From contig NW_017803268.1 in NCBI RefSeq assembly GCF_001625305.1, positions 2,089,334-2,153,333 of the forward strand: 64,000 nt of DNA. The letters are read 5' to 3'. The DNA is from Branchiostoma belcheri (Eukaryota; Chordata; Leptocardii; Amphioxiformes; Branchiostomatidae). Numbering within the stretch: position 1 is the first letter of the stretch; each line of letters begins with the position of its first letter. The notes under the pieces are model-generated. The model worked only from the letters and a program-made list of their open reading frames with translations. It did not search any database and had not been told where the DNA came from. Position numbers and translations under genes: made by a program. Of the stretch, positions 1-11,745 are shown piece by piece.

Positions 1-1011
1 CTGTTTATATTGATGCTCATATACTCAAAAACAAAGCATTCAATAAACCCAAAGAAGACAAACACAAAAGTACTGCAATGTCACATTTCTTGTATTGAAA
101 ATTATTTTGCAGCCAATTGAAAGGCAACAATATACACATATAATATATAAAACACACTAAATCACGGAAATATTTTCCAGCATGCTGTAAGGGTACTTAA
201 GTACCTGGCAGTTTTCATGTTATAAAATTTAAGTCTTTTTCCAACAACTTTGATCAGCCTTGCTGGGTGGAAAACAATGATAGTATTCATAGCAGCACAA
301 TGTTACAATGTTAATTTCATTGTGTGTAAAAAAAATCAGAACTTAAAGTGTGCCTTGTTTACTGATCACTCTACAACTGATAGCATAAGTGATTACAGAA
401 GCTTACATATAAGCAATAAATATCAAATTAGGTACAATCATTTATATCTGAATTAAAGAAGTGCAGTCTACATTCGCTTAGAGCTACAGACTACATAAGC
501 TATACTTCTATCTAGAAAAAACAATGTAGTGAAAGAAATTAAAATGGAAATTTTACAATAGAAATGACCACATGACCAGAAAACATACAAAATTCATCAA
601 AGCCGGTCACATTTGTGCAGTAGCTACTAGTATATTTCATCAACACTATTTGACCAATCTTCCATTTTTGTAGAAACACTACGGTCTAAACAGCACCAAG
701 TTTCACTGTTATTAACTACAAAACAATCTCCTTTGGGAGCCCATCAATTCTCAATACATTTACATTCAGATGTTAATATGCTTGCTTATCAAATGGAATG
801 TGAGAGTTTTCTACTATTCAAAATCATTCCGTTCTTCTGAAGGAAAGTAGTTACTATTTATGTGGGAATACCAAATGAATACGGTTTCTATCATTGTAGA
901 AATGCCTTTTAAATTTTTGGATAATAATAATATGAAGTATCTAAAAATCAAACAATGTAATGATGAGGACCAAAAGCTACAGAAAAGAAAAGCAGCTGTA
1001 CTGCTCTGGCA
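1..1011 (-). other. Probable 3' UTR and downstream flank of E2F7/8
   Basis: This AT-rich stretch follows the E2F7/8 stop codon on the minus strand. I see no conserved reading frame in it. I found no canonical AATAAA on the minus strand within it, so the cleavage site is either non-canonical or outside the window. Confidence 0.5.
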
Positions 1012-2945
1012 TTATGAGCTTTCTGCATAAGGATCGTTTGGCAGGGACAGCTTCCGTTGAGCTGTTCCGAAGTGTCCTGTGCTCTGATTGGCTGTAGGTG
1101 AGGAGAGCACGCCTGTCTGAACTGGGACAACCAATGGCGTGTTGTGAAAGAAAGTACTGTCCTTGTTCAAGGAGTTGGCATTTGGGGTTCTGATGAGAGG
1201 GTTAAGCTCCGGTCGCAGGGATGTCATCCCGTGGCTGTTGCCAGGCGACGTGTTGCCGCTAGCAACCTGGCCGGCTGACACCAGTGGCACAGCCCTGCTC
1301 TCTGATTGGCTGGAGGTGCAGGTGGTGGTGTTGCCGCCGACAACCTGGTTGATTGACACGTTGTAGGAGGGGTTGAGAGCGATGTGTACCGGCTGTGTGG
1401 TGATCCCCATCCCCCGTAGCTGCTGTAACGTGAACCCGATCGTGGACGGGCCAGTCGTTATAGCAACGGGAAGAGCAGTAGGGCTTCCTCCAGGGGCGAT
1501 GCTTGGCACGATGGCAGATGGGAAAACCAGCGGCGACTGGTTAGGACTGGAGTGGGGCGGACTGGGGTGGTGCAGAGGGCTGGTCTGGGGGGTGACGAGG
1601 GAGGCAGGTTGCTGGAGAGTTGGTCCAAACATCGCCAGCTGGGGAGGGGAGGCACCACTTGCGTGTAGGAGGGAGGGAGAGGAGGGGAAGGATGTGGGGA
1701 TGGGGAGGACTTGTCCAGTCGGGGAGTACACGTGCTCCAGGTCGGAGAATGACACAGGACGGCTGAAGAAGCCCACGGGGGAGCTGCTGGCGCTGCGGTT
1801 CAGGAAGACTGGCTGGTAGGGAGACGTGATGACGGGGATCACCTTAGCTGACAGGAGATCAGGGGGAAACATGGCTGCTTGTGGGACGCCCGACGTGTTG
1901 GCATCCTTCCTGTCAGGAACCTGCTGACTGGCTGGCCAGCTTTGAGGAAAGGGTTGGGGAAGGGCAGAGGATGGACTTTCTCTCTGATCCTCCTTGCTTT
2001 CACATTGAGAGCCATCTTGACTGGTAACTTGTTGGCGCTCCTCTGTATCTATGGGGATAGCCAAGTCCATGTCAGACGTGACATTGGTGGGCGAGCTGTC
2101 GCTTTTGGCTGGCGACGGAGAGTTTTGGAACTCGGGGGAGAGATGTAGCGCTCTATGCGGGGAGGGCTTGTGATTGGCCGACAGCTCCCTCTGCTTCTGA
2201 TCATGTGCCTTCTCCACCTCCATATTTAGGCGTTCGCCTGGAGAGGCGTTCTCCTTGTCAGACTCAGAACGACTTGGGCTTGCTTCCTGGCTGCTGTTAC
2301 CACTTGGACATATAACTGCCTCCGCGGCCGTTCCTTCTTGTTGGCTGTCACTGTCGCCTTCCTCCACCCTCCGACGTTTCACCACAGGAATGTACTCAAA
2401 TTCGTCGCCAAGACGCTTTGGTTGAACTGGCCGCCCGCTTCTCCTAGCTGGCACTGGTCCCGCAGTTGACATTACCGACTGGTTACTCACCACACCGTCC
2501 GGTAGGGTCACCACTATACTAGACGGTACAGCTGATGCATTCAGACCCTGTGATCCGACGTTAAGATACCGTGCGGTCGCGGTGAACGCGCTGTTGGCAC
2601 TTTGCAGTAGAGTAAAGGCAGTGTTGGCCATGCTCTCCTGCTTTGGAACACCCTCCTTACTTTCCTGAAGGTGCGTCATCCTGCTGACTTGTTCGTGTGA
2701 CCCTGTTGTGGTGCTGTTCTGTGGTAAACAGTTCTGTTTTAGCTGTACCGACACCTTGGCAGCAGCGTTGGTTTGAGCCATGGTGCTGAGGAGGTTGGAT
2801 AGGGACATCGTGGTGGCGAGAGGCTGGCCCGTGGTTGCCATGGTGACTGCTTGATTGGCGACCTTGCTGGGTGAGAGGACGATCCTGGCGGCAGTCCCCC
2901 GAGGACAGTTCTGTACAGGCTGCAGGATGAGGGTGTGGCTCGCAT
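1012..2945 (-). CDS. E2F7/8: E2F7/8 last coding exon, long C-terminal tail
   Basis: This 1934 nt exon encodes about residues 670-1313. It is Ser/Pro/Thr-rich and low in complexity. Visible elements are a basic cluster VVKRRRVEE near residues 858-866 (candidate nuclear localisation signal), a KEN motif at residues 900-902 ([10 protein letters not shown]), and a C-terminus ending [13 protein letters not shown]. Confidence 0.93.
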
Positions 2946-5900
2946 CTGGAGGGGAAAAATTGTTACATAGTAAGATACATGACTGGATGTCAGCACAAAC
3001 TCTTACATGGTAGTCAGCGGAACTTACACAAATAAAAAATGTTTCTATCAAATTCTCTATAAGAAATGAAGATGATTTTTAGAAAGGTTTTAAGTACACT
3101 TGACAATCATTGTAACAAGTATGTAATTCTTTAATTTATTTGAAAACGAGTATTTTTCACCATACCCTGTGTGTAGTTAGTTATTCAACCTTCATGACTA
3201 CATAGATTTCATAATGAAGGCAAACTTTTATTTTTATTCAAACGCTCACTGATCACTCATCAGTTTTGGGGTTCCCAGAGGATGTCATCCATATAATCAC
3301 ATCAATATAGCCTAAGTAGCCAAGAATTACAGAGAAGAAGTTTTTAAGTGTTGATAGCTATTACCTGCTGCTGATGTGGCAGTGTTGCCGGTCTGTGCTG
3401 CAGTACTGGCCGTTGCTGCCAGGCGGAGCTTGTTGGCAGGCAGGATGGGTCTGTACACCTTGGTGCACTGTGTTACCATGGCAACAGGCTTGGCGTCCTG
3501 TCCCGGCTGCGGGATGGGGTGTAGTGATGATATCGGAATCAGCCTCGGGACCTCCTGTTAGGAATTCAAGAAGGGAGACTTAAGGGATAGAAACAACTTG
3601 CAAAGAACTTGGCACCAACATGTTGGAAATTTCCTAGAACTCCAAGCCATCCTGACATGATGTAAAGGACATTTCTTTCTACAGGCTGGCAGTGAGATGC
3701 TACAATGCTCATACCCCAGTAAGAAGTAAGCAGCCCCTCGTTAAAATACAAGGAAAGAAACATTTTCTTGACCGGCACAAAGTTCTAAACAGCATTAAAA
3801 ACTTCACAGTACCTATGTCAAAATCCTCAAAAATTCGAAAGAAAATACTGACTCAAGTCACAATCATGTTGAGGCTTAAGAAAAGAAGCAAATAATAAAA
3901 AAGAACTTTCTTACTAACTATACAAATTTTACAAGAAACAAATAAAAGTACACGTACCTTCTTGATAACAGTAATTTCTGTAGGCTGTTCTAAGTCCCCC
4001 CTGGGTACTTTAGCCGGCGGCTCGGCCTTCTGTTGACACTCCAGCAGCTGACGTTTGAGCGAGCGTTGTCTGTCCTCCTCACGCTGGTTCACCTCCTGCT
4101 CCAGACGACAGATCGCCATCAGCTGCTGCATACGCTCCGTCATACGGAACTGCTGAGGCGGTTCTGAACGGGAAAGGAAAAATATTTTTCTCATTGTTTT
4201 CAGCTGCAGCCAAGGATTAGATTGTAGAAGAAAGGCTGTGAGCAAGAGGGGTTATAAGATAGTGAAATAATGACATGGCAGACATCATTTCAATGTACTG
4301 TACTGTACTGTTCTGAACTGAATAAATACCAATTGTTTTAACATAAATAGATGTTGTGATCAAGCAAACTACAACTTGACACTTATTCCTTCAAATTGAT
4401 TGCTGGCTTCCTGTAGGGAATCGAGGGATGCATTTTTTTCCTATTTTGACATGCTTTACATCTTTCATAGACAATCCTTATTGCGTTCAACATTTCTACC
4501 CAAGACATCAAGAACAAAAAAAGACTTAACGCAAATATGTTATATTAGACAATATAATATAGACTTTAATACATTTACAAGTATAGAAAATGTAATAACA
4601 GAGAAACACAATGGAAAAGTTACAGGAAGTCATCGAAATTCAGTAGGTGGAGTAACTGACCTTTAACAGGACTGTTGGGTGCTGAGGAGAAGGGTTTCTG
4701 TTCCGTGTTGGCTGCAGTTCCCGCTGGAACCTGGAAGGAGGCGTGACGAGTCAGACCACGGGGGCTGTCTGTACCTGAGGGAGCGAGTACACACACACCC
4801 AGATCTGTGAAACAGAAAAACAAGCATGAAAAATGAATGTTTGTATCAATTCTGCTAGTCTCAATATTGTTACTCCACATAATGAAGACTCAAACACTGG
4901 TTACTTGTAACTCGAACATACGGGATTTCTCTTTACAAGCATATGCACACCTAGTGATGCATACGTAAACTCAATTTTAGGTTCAGGTCCGGATTCAAGT
5001 CCAGAGGTTTAGGTTCAGGTCCAGACTTGTAAGTCCGGACCTAAACCCATGACATATACAAAACTGCATGTTGGCAACCTTGCAATGTTGTCTGGGTGAA
5101 ACTTTGGCCACATAACATGGAGGACGGTACTTGACGATGCCCGATGGCAATGTTTTCTTCATTTTGCAGCAAAGATTTTGCAATCTACGGAAGGTTTTAG
5201 GTGGTTTGGAAAGAAAAGGGGCATGTGAAATGGTCTTTTATGGTAATAAGTCCGGACTCGGTTTTTAGTTTTTTTTGGACTTGAACCTAAACATTCTTAC
5301 AAGTCCGGATCCAAGTCCAGTGAACCGGTATGCATCACTATGCACACCTAGATCTGGAAAAGGAAAATAAAAAGCCATAAAACAACGGCTTCAGGATCGA
5401 AATGTTACAAAACATCTTTGCAAGCTACTCTGTAGCTATAGCTTATTTCAGTTGATTGACAAGTTTAAAACCTACCTTGTGTGTTGTACATCGTTCCTTG
5501 GCTCATAACAGTTGGCACCGTGGATTCAACATTTTCTTCCACTGTAAATGACACATAAGAAATGTTACAATTCACAATGCACACCGTATGGTTCCTATTT
5601 CAGTAAGTCTGGATTTAAGTTTGGCTAATGTTTCTCAGATCTCAGAATTGCCAATTTTGCAATAAATACAATGTTACATTTTCTTTATCATTTTCCTTTT
5701 ATCTCATGACAGCAAAACTACAACTATAGGAATCCCAACTAGAAACACAGACATAAATACATCTACTTTATACCCCTTACCTATATCTTATGGTGCCTCC
5801 TTGATCAGACATGTTGCAAAAAACACACATATATGCATAGTAAGTAGAAGGATAAAGTGTATGTTAGGAAAAGTTTCAATAAGAAAGAAGGAGCATCAAG

Positions 5901-8900
5901 TAGGAAAAATGCAGCGAGATGTAAAATAATTTTCCTATAGACTAGAGCTGTAAGAAAACTATAAAACAAGTTTTGCTACATACTTCGAAAGGTGTCAATG
6001 TCAGGATCAGGTCCGATCCATGTGAATGCAGGTTTCTTCCCGCGGTCTTCCTGCACCAGAACCTTCTTAATCAGCTCCAGACTGGTCAGCACGTTAGCGA
6101 TGTCATACAGACGCCGGATCTTAGCTGGGAACAACAACACAAACATTACTTAAATTTCTATTGACAAGAAAATGAACAATTTACTTATTTCCTAATCTAC
6201 TCTTGGTTATACAGATGCCGGATCTTAGCTGGGAAACATGACACAAATGTTATTTAACCTGTAGCACATCGAAGTAACCATTTAGATAACACTTCACTTT
6301 TGGTGAGATAGCAAAGAGAGGGTTAACCTTCCCAGAAAATATGGATGTACAAAGCAGGTAATAATTTCAAACTTCTATTAGTATTTTAAATAATACACAG
6401 TAGAATTCCCAAACAATTGATACCACAGCCAATTTTTTAGTTAATTCCTTAAAGTTTGAACATTGGACAAGACTTACTTTTGAACTTGGAGTTCTCGTCC
6501 GAGCAGGGCCCTCCCTCTCCTATCAGCACCTTAGCTGCAGTCTCCAGGGAGATCTCCTTGACCTGGGAGAGAAAAACATTTGTTTACAGATGTTTTTGTG
6601 CAATACTGTCTTTAGCAACAAAACTCTGGTAGCATTTTGTACAGGACAAAAGGCTCACTGTTTTAAACCATTGTATGACAAATGTAACCAGGCCTTCGCA
6701 CGTTAAGAGCCAGTCTGACTGAAAGATTTACCTTGGACGCCAAGAACAGCATGATGAATTTCTGGCTCATCGCTCCCAGTGACTTGTCCCTACGACTCAT
6801 GGCGATAGCAGTAGCACCAGCTAGTTGGGAGAAAGAAGGCCAAAAATCAGTAAAATGATAACAAAAAATCCTAGATATTACACAATGAATAAAATTGCTT
6901 GGCATGAATGACAACCCAAAAAATCAACTTCACTGCTTATATTCATAATTAAACAAATACTAAAATTGAAACTGCCACAGTACAATACAAATGGACTGGG
7001 AGCATAGACAGCTCCTACCTTTCAGTATAGATGAGGCGTCAAAGCGGTACCCCGTACGGTTGGGCATGTTCATGTCCTTGTTGACGTGAAGCGGCGCCTT
7101 GCGAGACCTCGGCTCAAACTCATCCTCCTCCTCCTGCTGTTTCACCTGGTCCATCATCTCATCATACTTCATCTCCAGACCCTGGACCTGGCAAAGAAGC
7201 GATGAACTGTCAGTGTCATATATAATGTCATATAAAGTACATATAATGTCAAAACTGCCTGGGTGGATCAATGAAATTTGGTCTATGTGAACAGGTGATC
7301 ACTAATATACACTATGGACAGGATTCTTAGTGCTTATGTCCATGGGAAAAATACCTAAGGACCACCTTTTTAAGGACCGCCAAAAAATGGTCACATTGCA
7401 GAGGTGTAAAGGTGACCTTATGTAAAGGCAGCTTTCACTGTGTAGCTCACTCTCTAGTTATGCTGACCTCCTCTTTTAAGTTTCTGTATGCATACAACCA
7501 GAATTTATACATTTGTTCAGAGGCTGAAGCTATCAGCAAGGGAGTCTCCGAATTAGAGAGCAGTAACGGTTACTAATACCAATACTACTTACGAAGAGAC
7601 AGAGCTAAATGAAAGAACTCGTGTTATCACAAAACAACAGCATCTGCAACAACAGAATCAAATTTACCACAATTTTGTGTAGTTCTGAGAACAAGAGGAT
7701 AGTATGAGTAAGACCTACCTTGAGCCGTGAGAGTGTGTTGTTGAGCAGGGTCCTGCCGTGCCAGTTGTAGCGGTTCTTGGCCAGACGACTGACAACCTGC
7801 ACACTCTCCAGCACATTCACTATGTCATAGATCCTCCTCCTCTCCACACCTGCACACACAAAAGTAATGCACTGTCAAACAACTGGAGAAAATATTTTAT
7901 GTACTAATACAATCACATTGTTTTCTGTCAAAGTGGTAACGTTGTAGACCAAATCATTATCATATACATGTACATATGATACTTGTATATGATACTTATA
8001 CAGCTGAAGAACAATACTAGTATGTGCAGCTTTTGCAAAACAAGGAACATACAATAAAATGCAGTCAGTGAGTGTGTGAGTGAGTGTACATAAATCGTAC
8101 TAGAATACTGTCCATGGTGTTGAAAGAAAATGCTAGAATACAAGAGTTGAGAAAAAATATTGGCATGGAAATGCCATGTATTCCTAATCTATTTGTGATT
8201 GGCTTACCTAAATCCTTGGCGACTTCATCCAAACAAATTTCCCTAGCTGCACCTGGCTCAGGGTCATCTGGAAACTTGGAGAGGAATCTGGAGAACGGGA
8301 AAAAATGGGACCAGGTCAATCTTTGAGAAAAATATAAAACAAAAGGAAAGGAAATATGTATTAAAAACATTTCACAACTACCTATGTGGATTTGATGAAA
8401 CAAACACTTCTCCTGACCTTTGACACAGCAAGCCGAGCGATTTCTCCTTCCTGCTGACCGGTTTCTCCCCCTCATCGATTTCCAAGTCGTCGTCGTCTTG
8501 GGATGACGTCTGAGACGCCACGTCCTTCTCGCTGCCTTTCCTCGGTTTCCGTGGAAACAGTTCCTTCTTCTTCATCTCCAGCTCCTGGCTCTTCATGTCG
8601 GGGCTGAGCGCGCTGAACAGCGACTGGAGGTTCGTCGTGCTCTTCATCTGCTGTTCCCGCGTACGGATATCCGGACTGATCGCGCTCATCAGTAACTTTA
8701 GGTTTGCTGTCGGAGTGAGCGGTGTTACGGGATCTTGGCTGTCGGCTGGTTTTGTCGGAGTTACTGGTACGCCGTTTTCTGACACGCTAGCTGCATCAAT
8801 AGGTAGGTTGGCCAACGTTGCGAGGTTAGCTGCCTTCTTGGGGGTTGGCTTTGGCTTTTTGAATTCGGTTCCTGAGTTGGCTGTATCCTCAGTGGGTTCA

Positions 8901-9124
8901 CATATAGTGGCTGTAGTAGTAGATGTTTCATTGTGACCTACAGTTGAACCTGAGAGAGTCCCTGATTCGTAGAAGCCTGAGTCGTCTTTCGAGTCTGATT
9001 TGTCTTGGCTGAGGTTTGTGAAGGGTAGAACGGAGCTCTGAGGTTCTGATTCAGATTCTGTGTCTGAATTTTGGATGTTCCTAAAACCCTCTGGTACGAG
9101 GGAACACTGGTATTCTTCCGCCAT
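1012..9124 (-). CDS. E2F7/8: Atypical E2F transcription repressor, E2F7/E2F8 type
   Basis: This gene encodes a nuclear, DP-independent cell-cycle repressor. Twelve coding exons (8418-9124, 8208-8287, 7719-7849, 7019-7187, 6732-6820, 6478-6562, 5984-6124, 5476-5541, 4661-4804, 3958-4163, 3365-3554, 1012-2945) all have GT/AG borders and join in phase to 3942 nt, i.e. 1313 residues plus stop. It has two tandem E2F winged-helix domains, about residues 224-297 ([11 protein letters not shown], then [13 protein letters not shown]) and 371-458 ([14 protein letters not shown], then [12 protein letters not shown]). Two DNA-binding domains with no DP-dimerisation or transactivation domain define E2F7 and E2F8; the two domains act as an internal dimer. 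At 1313 residues it is longer than I expect for the vertebrate proteins, mostly in the Ser/Pro/Thr-rich tail. A TAA at 9131-9133 lies in frame two codons before the chosen ATG. One gene appears to stand for both vertebrate paralogs. Confidence 0.95.
3365..3554 (-). CDS. E2F7/8: E2F7/8 coding exon 11
   Basis: It encodes [19 protein letters not shown], then [19 protein letters not shown] and an Ala/Thr-rich end. The acceptor is AACAG and the donor GTAATA, in phase with exon 12. Confidence 0.9.
3958..4163 (-). CDS. E2F7/8: E2F7/8 coding exon 10
   Basis: It encodes a charged, probably helical stretch ([36 protein letters not shown]) and ends in phase 0 (ITVIKK). A short coiled coil is likely from the spacing, but I cannot score it here. 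Confidence 0.9.
4661..4804 (-). CDS. E2F7/8: E2F7/8 coding exon 9
   Basis: It encodes a Ser/Pro-rich segment ([20 protein letters not shown] and on to SAPNSPVK). Borders are a CACAG acceptor and GTCAGT donor; the phase fits both neighbours. The intron before it holds the hAT-like insertion at 4952-5340. Confidence 0.9.
4952..5340. mobile_element. hAT-like non-autonomous element in an E2F7/8 intron
   Basis: The element starts TAGTGATGCATAC and ends with the exact inverted complement. It is flanked by a perfect 8 bp duplication, TGCACACC, at 4944-4951 and 5341-5348. The inner flanks share repeated AAGTCCGGA-type words in opposite orientations. Eight-bp target duplication and a TAG start fit the hAT superfamily. 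I see no transposase. Confidence 0.88.
5476..5541 (-). CDS. E2F7/8: E2F7/8 coding exon 8
   Basis: This 66 nt exon encodes [19 protein letters not shown]. It is called from clean TTACAG acceptor and GTAGGT donor borders and correct phase; I recognise no domain. Confidence 0.85.
5984..6124 (-). CDS. E2F7/8: E2F7/8 coding exon 7
   Basis: It encodes [20 protein letters not shown] and [11 protein letters not shown], the end of DNA-binding domain 2 with its RRLYDI signature. A second copy of its 3' splice site lies about 104 bp upstream in the intron (6209-6246). Confidence 0.95.
6209..6246 (-). repeat. Duplicate of the exon 7 3' splice site
   Basis: The interval repeats 6105-6142 with few changes: intron end, CCCAG acceptor and about 20 nt of exon 7. 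Read from the decoy acceptor (first base 6228) the frame gives [10 protein letters not shown] and then a stop, so use of it would truncate the second DNA-binding domain. Confidence 0.75.
6478..6562 (-). CDS. E2F7/8: E2F7/8 coding exon 6
   Basis: It encodes [19 protein letters not shown] and SDENSKFK, the middle of DNA-binding domain 2. The acceptor is CCCAG and the donor GTAAGT. Confidence 0.95.
6732..6820 (-). CDS. E2F7/8: E2F7/8 coding exon 5
   Basis: It encodes the start of DNA-binding domain 2: [18 protein letters not shown], then IMLFLASK. It matches the family pattern SRKDKSLRVMSQKF. It ends in phase 0. Confidence 0.95.
7019..7187 (-). CDS. E2F7/8: E2F7/8 coding exon 4, linker
   Basis: It encodes the linker between the two DNA-binding domains, including a Glu/Gln-rich helix-like stretch ([12 protein letters not shown]). 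Two in-phase acceptors 6 nt apart are possible (first base 7187 or 7181), which would add or drop Val-Gln. Confidence 0.9.
7719..7849 (-). CDS. E2F7/8: E2F7/8 coding exon 3
   Basis: It encodes the recognition-helix core of DNA-binding domain 1, [16 protein letters not shown], then [12 protein letters not shown]. The RRIYDI signature is diagnostic for E2F DNA contact. It ends in phase 0. Confidence 0.95.
8208..8287 (-). CDS. E2F7/8: E2F7/8 coding exon 2
   Basis: This 80 nt exon continues the first winged helix ([20 protein letters not shown] and on to KDL). It is flanked by a CCAG acceptor and a GTAAGC donor and keeps phase with exons 1 and 3. Confidence 0.93.
8418..9124 (-). CDS. E2F7/8: E2F7/8 coding exon 1
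   Basis: It encodes residues 1-235 plus two bases of codon 236. It starts with MAEEY and is acidic and Ser/Thr-rich. It carries the motif [18 protein letters not shown], close to the vertebrate E2F8 motif before the first DNA-binding domain, and ends at the start of that domain (LGLLCQ). The donor is AAAG followed by GTCAGG. Confidence 0.95.
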
Positions 9125-9137
9125 AACTGCTTAAAAT
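9125..9137 (-). other. 5' UTR part of E2F7/8 exon 1 with upstream acceptor
   Basis: A CTTCCCAG acceptor ends just before base 9137 on the minus strand, 13 nt ahead of the ATG. The 5' leader is therefore spliced from an untranslated exon farther upstream. Confidence 0.65.
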
Positions 9138-10516
9138 CTGGGAAGGTAGACAAAGACAACAATTTAGAAAACATGTTGAACTGAAATCATTATCAGACAT
9201 TGATGTATATTAAAGTAGAAGTGGAAAGTTGAAGATAGTCATCTTGACACACTGTACGCTTGTGAATTTGGCTAGAAAAAAGCCTGCAATCTGAGTTATC
9301 TTTTTTGGTATCTACATCGTCTTGTTGACAATATTGACAGGCAAGATAAGAAACTCCTTTGAAAATCAGTGACTAGAACGTTACACAGCAGCGCAAAGAG
9401 TCAGCCTATTGTGACGGTGACAGGACTTGCTTACAGACATGTCAGTGGGAACCCCACCTTGAAAAAATATTCACAGATTTTGTTTGTCTTGGACGTGTAA
9501 AGCTACAGGGGTACATTTCTTGTTGTTGTATGTGTACTGGAGGATGGAATATGCATGAACAGCGATAGCCGATAGAATAAACAAAACCTTGCCATGAATA
9601 CATTCAAGCCAATGCTGTCTAAAAGACTCATTGGAAAAAGTGGGGACAGTGGGTCACCAAATTGGGAAAGAAATTCTTTTCTTCCTGTGTTTTGCCTTGT
9701 CTTCAGGTGTTGTCTAAAATCAAACAATTAAAACTTTAACCTGCATCTTGCTTCCATAAAATCAACACATAATCCTAGCTCAGCAGGAAGAGGGTTAACT
9801 TTGTTTGTTTTAATCTTTCCCTTTGATCACGGTCTGTGAAAAGGTGACCAGTTCACACCTGGGTAAAAAGTTCAAACTTCTAGTCCTGTGAACTGTCTAA
9901 TTTGAGAAGTTGTTTCTGTCTGAGAAGAAAACTTGATGTACTTGTTTCCCATGTTCATTGGAATAGATAAAGTGATTCTATTCTTACTAACTCTAAAATG
10001 AAAAGATCTGACCCACAGAGGATTCTCAAAATCGGCAGGTTTTAATTTTAGCAAGGCCTAAACACCTTTTTGACCTCCTTAGTCATTATAGGTCAGTAAA
10101 AGACAATTTTCACCTCCTCTAACAATACACGTTCACACTTTCCCCTCCCCTATGGTTAGTGTAATAAGACTGAACAATAGCTATTGTTCCCTAGGACTAT
10201 TCATACCCCAAAGTCTTGAAAGGATATCCAGACCTTACTCATGGTAATAACAGTTGACAAGACAACAATCCATGGGAAATTGTCTGATTAGTTACAATTT
10301 AGCAGTCTTTTGAATTTTTTGTGGGGTTAGAAATTATCAGAGTGCTTTGGCAAAGTCCATTTCATAACGTTAGAATTTCAGGTATTTGAAAACTCTACAA
10401 ATTAATCAAATTAAAATCCTGGACGTTAGAGGAAGGATTGACAATTGTAGTTTTTTAACAGATCTGGAAATGTTGAGGAAAATATGCTAATTTTGTTGGA
10501 GAATGCAAAACTTACG
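9138..10516. other. E2F7/8 5' UTR intron, no genes seen
   Basis: This AT-rich sequence shows no convincing coding exon on either strand. A donor CGTAAGTTTT at 10516/10515 on the minus strand could end one alternative untranslated first exon. Confidence 0.45.
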
Positions 10517-11300
10517 AAACTGGCGGCAAAAATGGCCGTTCATCTTTGGCGCCATATTTTGGTAAGGTCAGCGGAGTGTAACACTTTAGTCTAGGTGTGA
10601 CGCCAAAAAATATGCTGAAGTAAAATCCACCTAACTTCATTTAACTTGCATTTAGTGGCAAGATTATGCTACTGTAGCAAGAAAAACCTATAAATTGCTC
10701 TTGGTTTCATCTTTCTTCATGAAATAGCACTCAGTACGAGATGCAAATATTTGTTGTTTGAGCCGGGAGCCCCATGTTGTTTATTTGCACTCGCCCGAAT
10801 GTAAACGATCGAAACGAACCGACGCTACGAACAGAAACGCGCTAATTTGTTGCTTTTCGTAAAATTTACCACAAAATACCGAAAACCTGAACATAAATGA
10901 TGCTATAAATACATAATTCCTACGTAGGGAGTGATAATGTAGGCAAAATCAGACGATTTGGGGCGTATTTTGGCGAGACAAATTTTGGCGCGGAAATATC
11001 AGCGGTTGACCCCGCCTGATTTGCATAGATGGAGCCAAACTACAAACGGTTGCACCAGGAAAAAATTGCTTGTTTTAGACACCTCACAAAACTCTGGTGG
11101 TCTAAGCCAGCACAGAATGCTTGGGAAAAAATTATCTATGTGCTGAAATTATATCAGGATGAGCAAAATAGCTCAATCGTTCGCAGAAAATTGGAGAGTA
11201 AATTTTGGCGCACAATCGTGCGATCGGTTTCCACTCTTGGGGGATCCCCCTCATCATGGCCGCCAAGCACGCCGCCAAAACGTGAGCTAGTAGTACCCAA
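10517..11300 (-). promoter_or_regulatory. E2F-site-rich upstream region of E2F7/8
   Basis: Consensus E2F sites (TTTSSCGC) occur as TTTGGCGC at 10545-10552, TTTGCCGC on the minus strand at 10523-10530, TTTTGGCGCGGAAA at 10983-10996 and TTTTGGCGCACAA at 11203-11215. Near matches are at 10968 and 11271. It may hold an alternative first exon ending at 10516. E2F7/E2F8 genes are known E2F targets. Confidence 0.6.
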
Positions 11301-11745
11301 TATCTCATAATCGTAAATGTTAAATCGGACACAGACAGTTTCTGTAGTATCTTAGAAATCTTAAAAATTGCAAAAGACGCTGCTTGAGGCTACTAACGTC
11401 CAGAAATGAGATGTTTGGGTTATGGCTTGGTGCCAAGCTCTCAGCTGGGCCTCTTTACACATAATTTTTCCAATATCTGGTTTTTGCTTCGGAAATTACT
11501 AGTACATAATAAAAGGACCCCTGCTCACGACAAATAATTACTTAATTCTTAGTTGTTCAATATAAATTGTGATGATTGCAAAATTGATATCGATATGTGA
11601 CGTATGCACCAATCAGTTTGAGCTTGGGTAGGGAAACAAGTCTGGACATATCGAAGTGTCCAAGCAGAAATGATTTGGAAAATTCAACTCAAATCAATAA
11701 AAACTTCAGTATTACAATAATGGGAAACATAAAGTCCAAACTTAC

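Noticed and set aside
1373..1819. Plus-strand open frame of 148 codons
   Set aside because: It is a shadow of the GC-rich last coding exon of E2F7/8 on the minus strand.
7300..7460. Possible mobile element with GGACCACC words
   Set aside because: No paired ends could be found.
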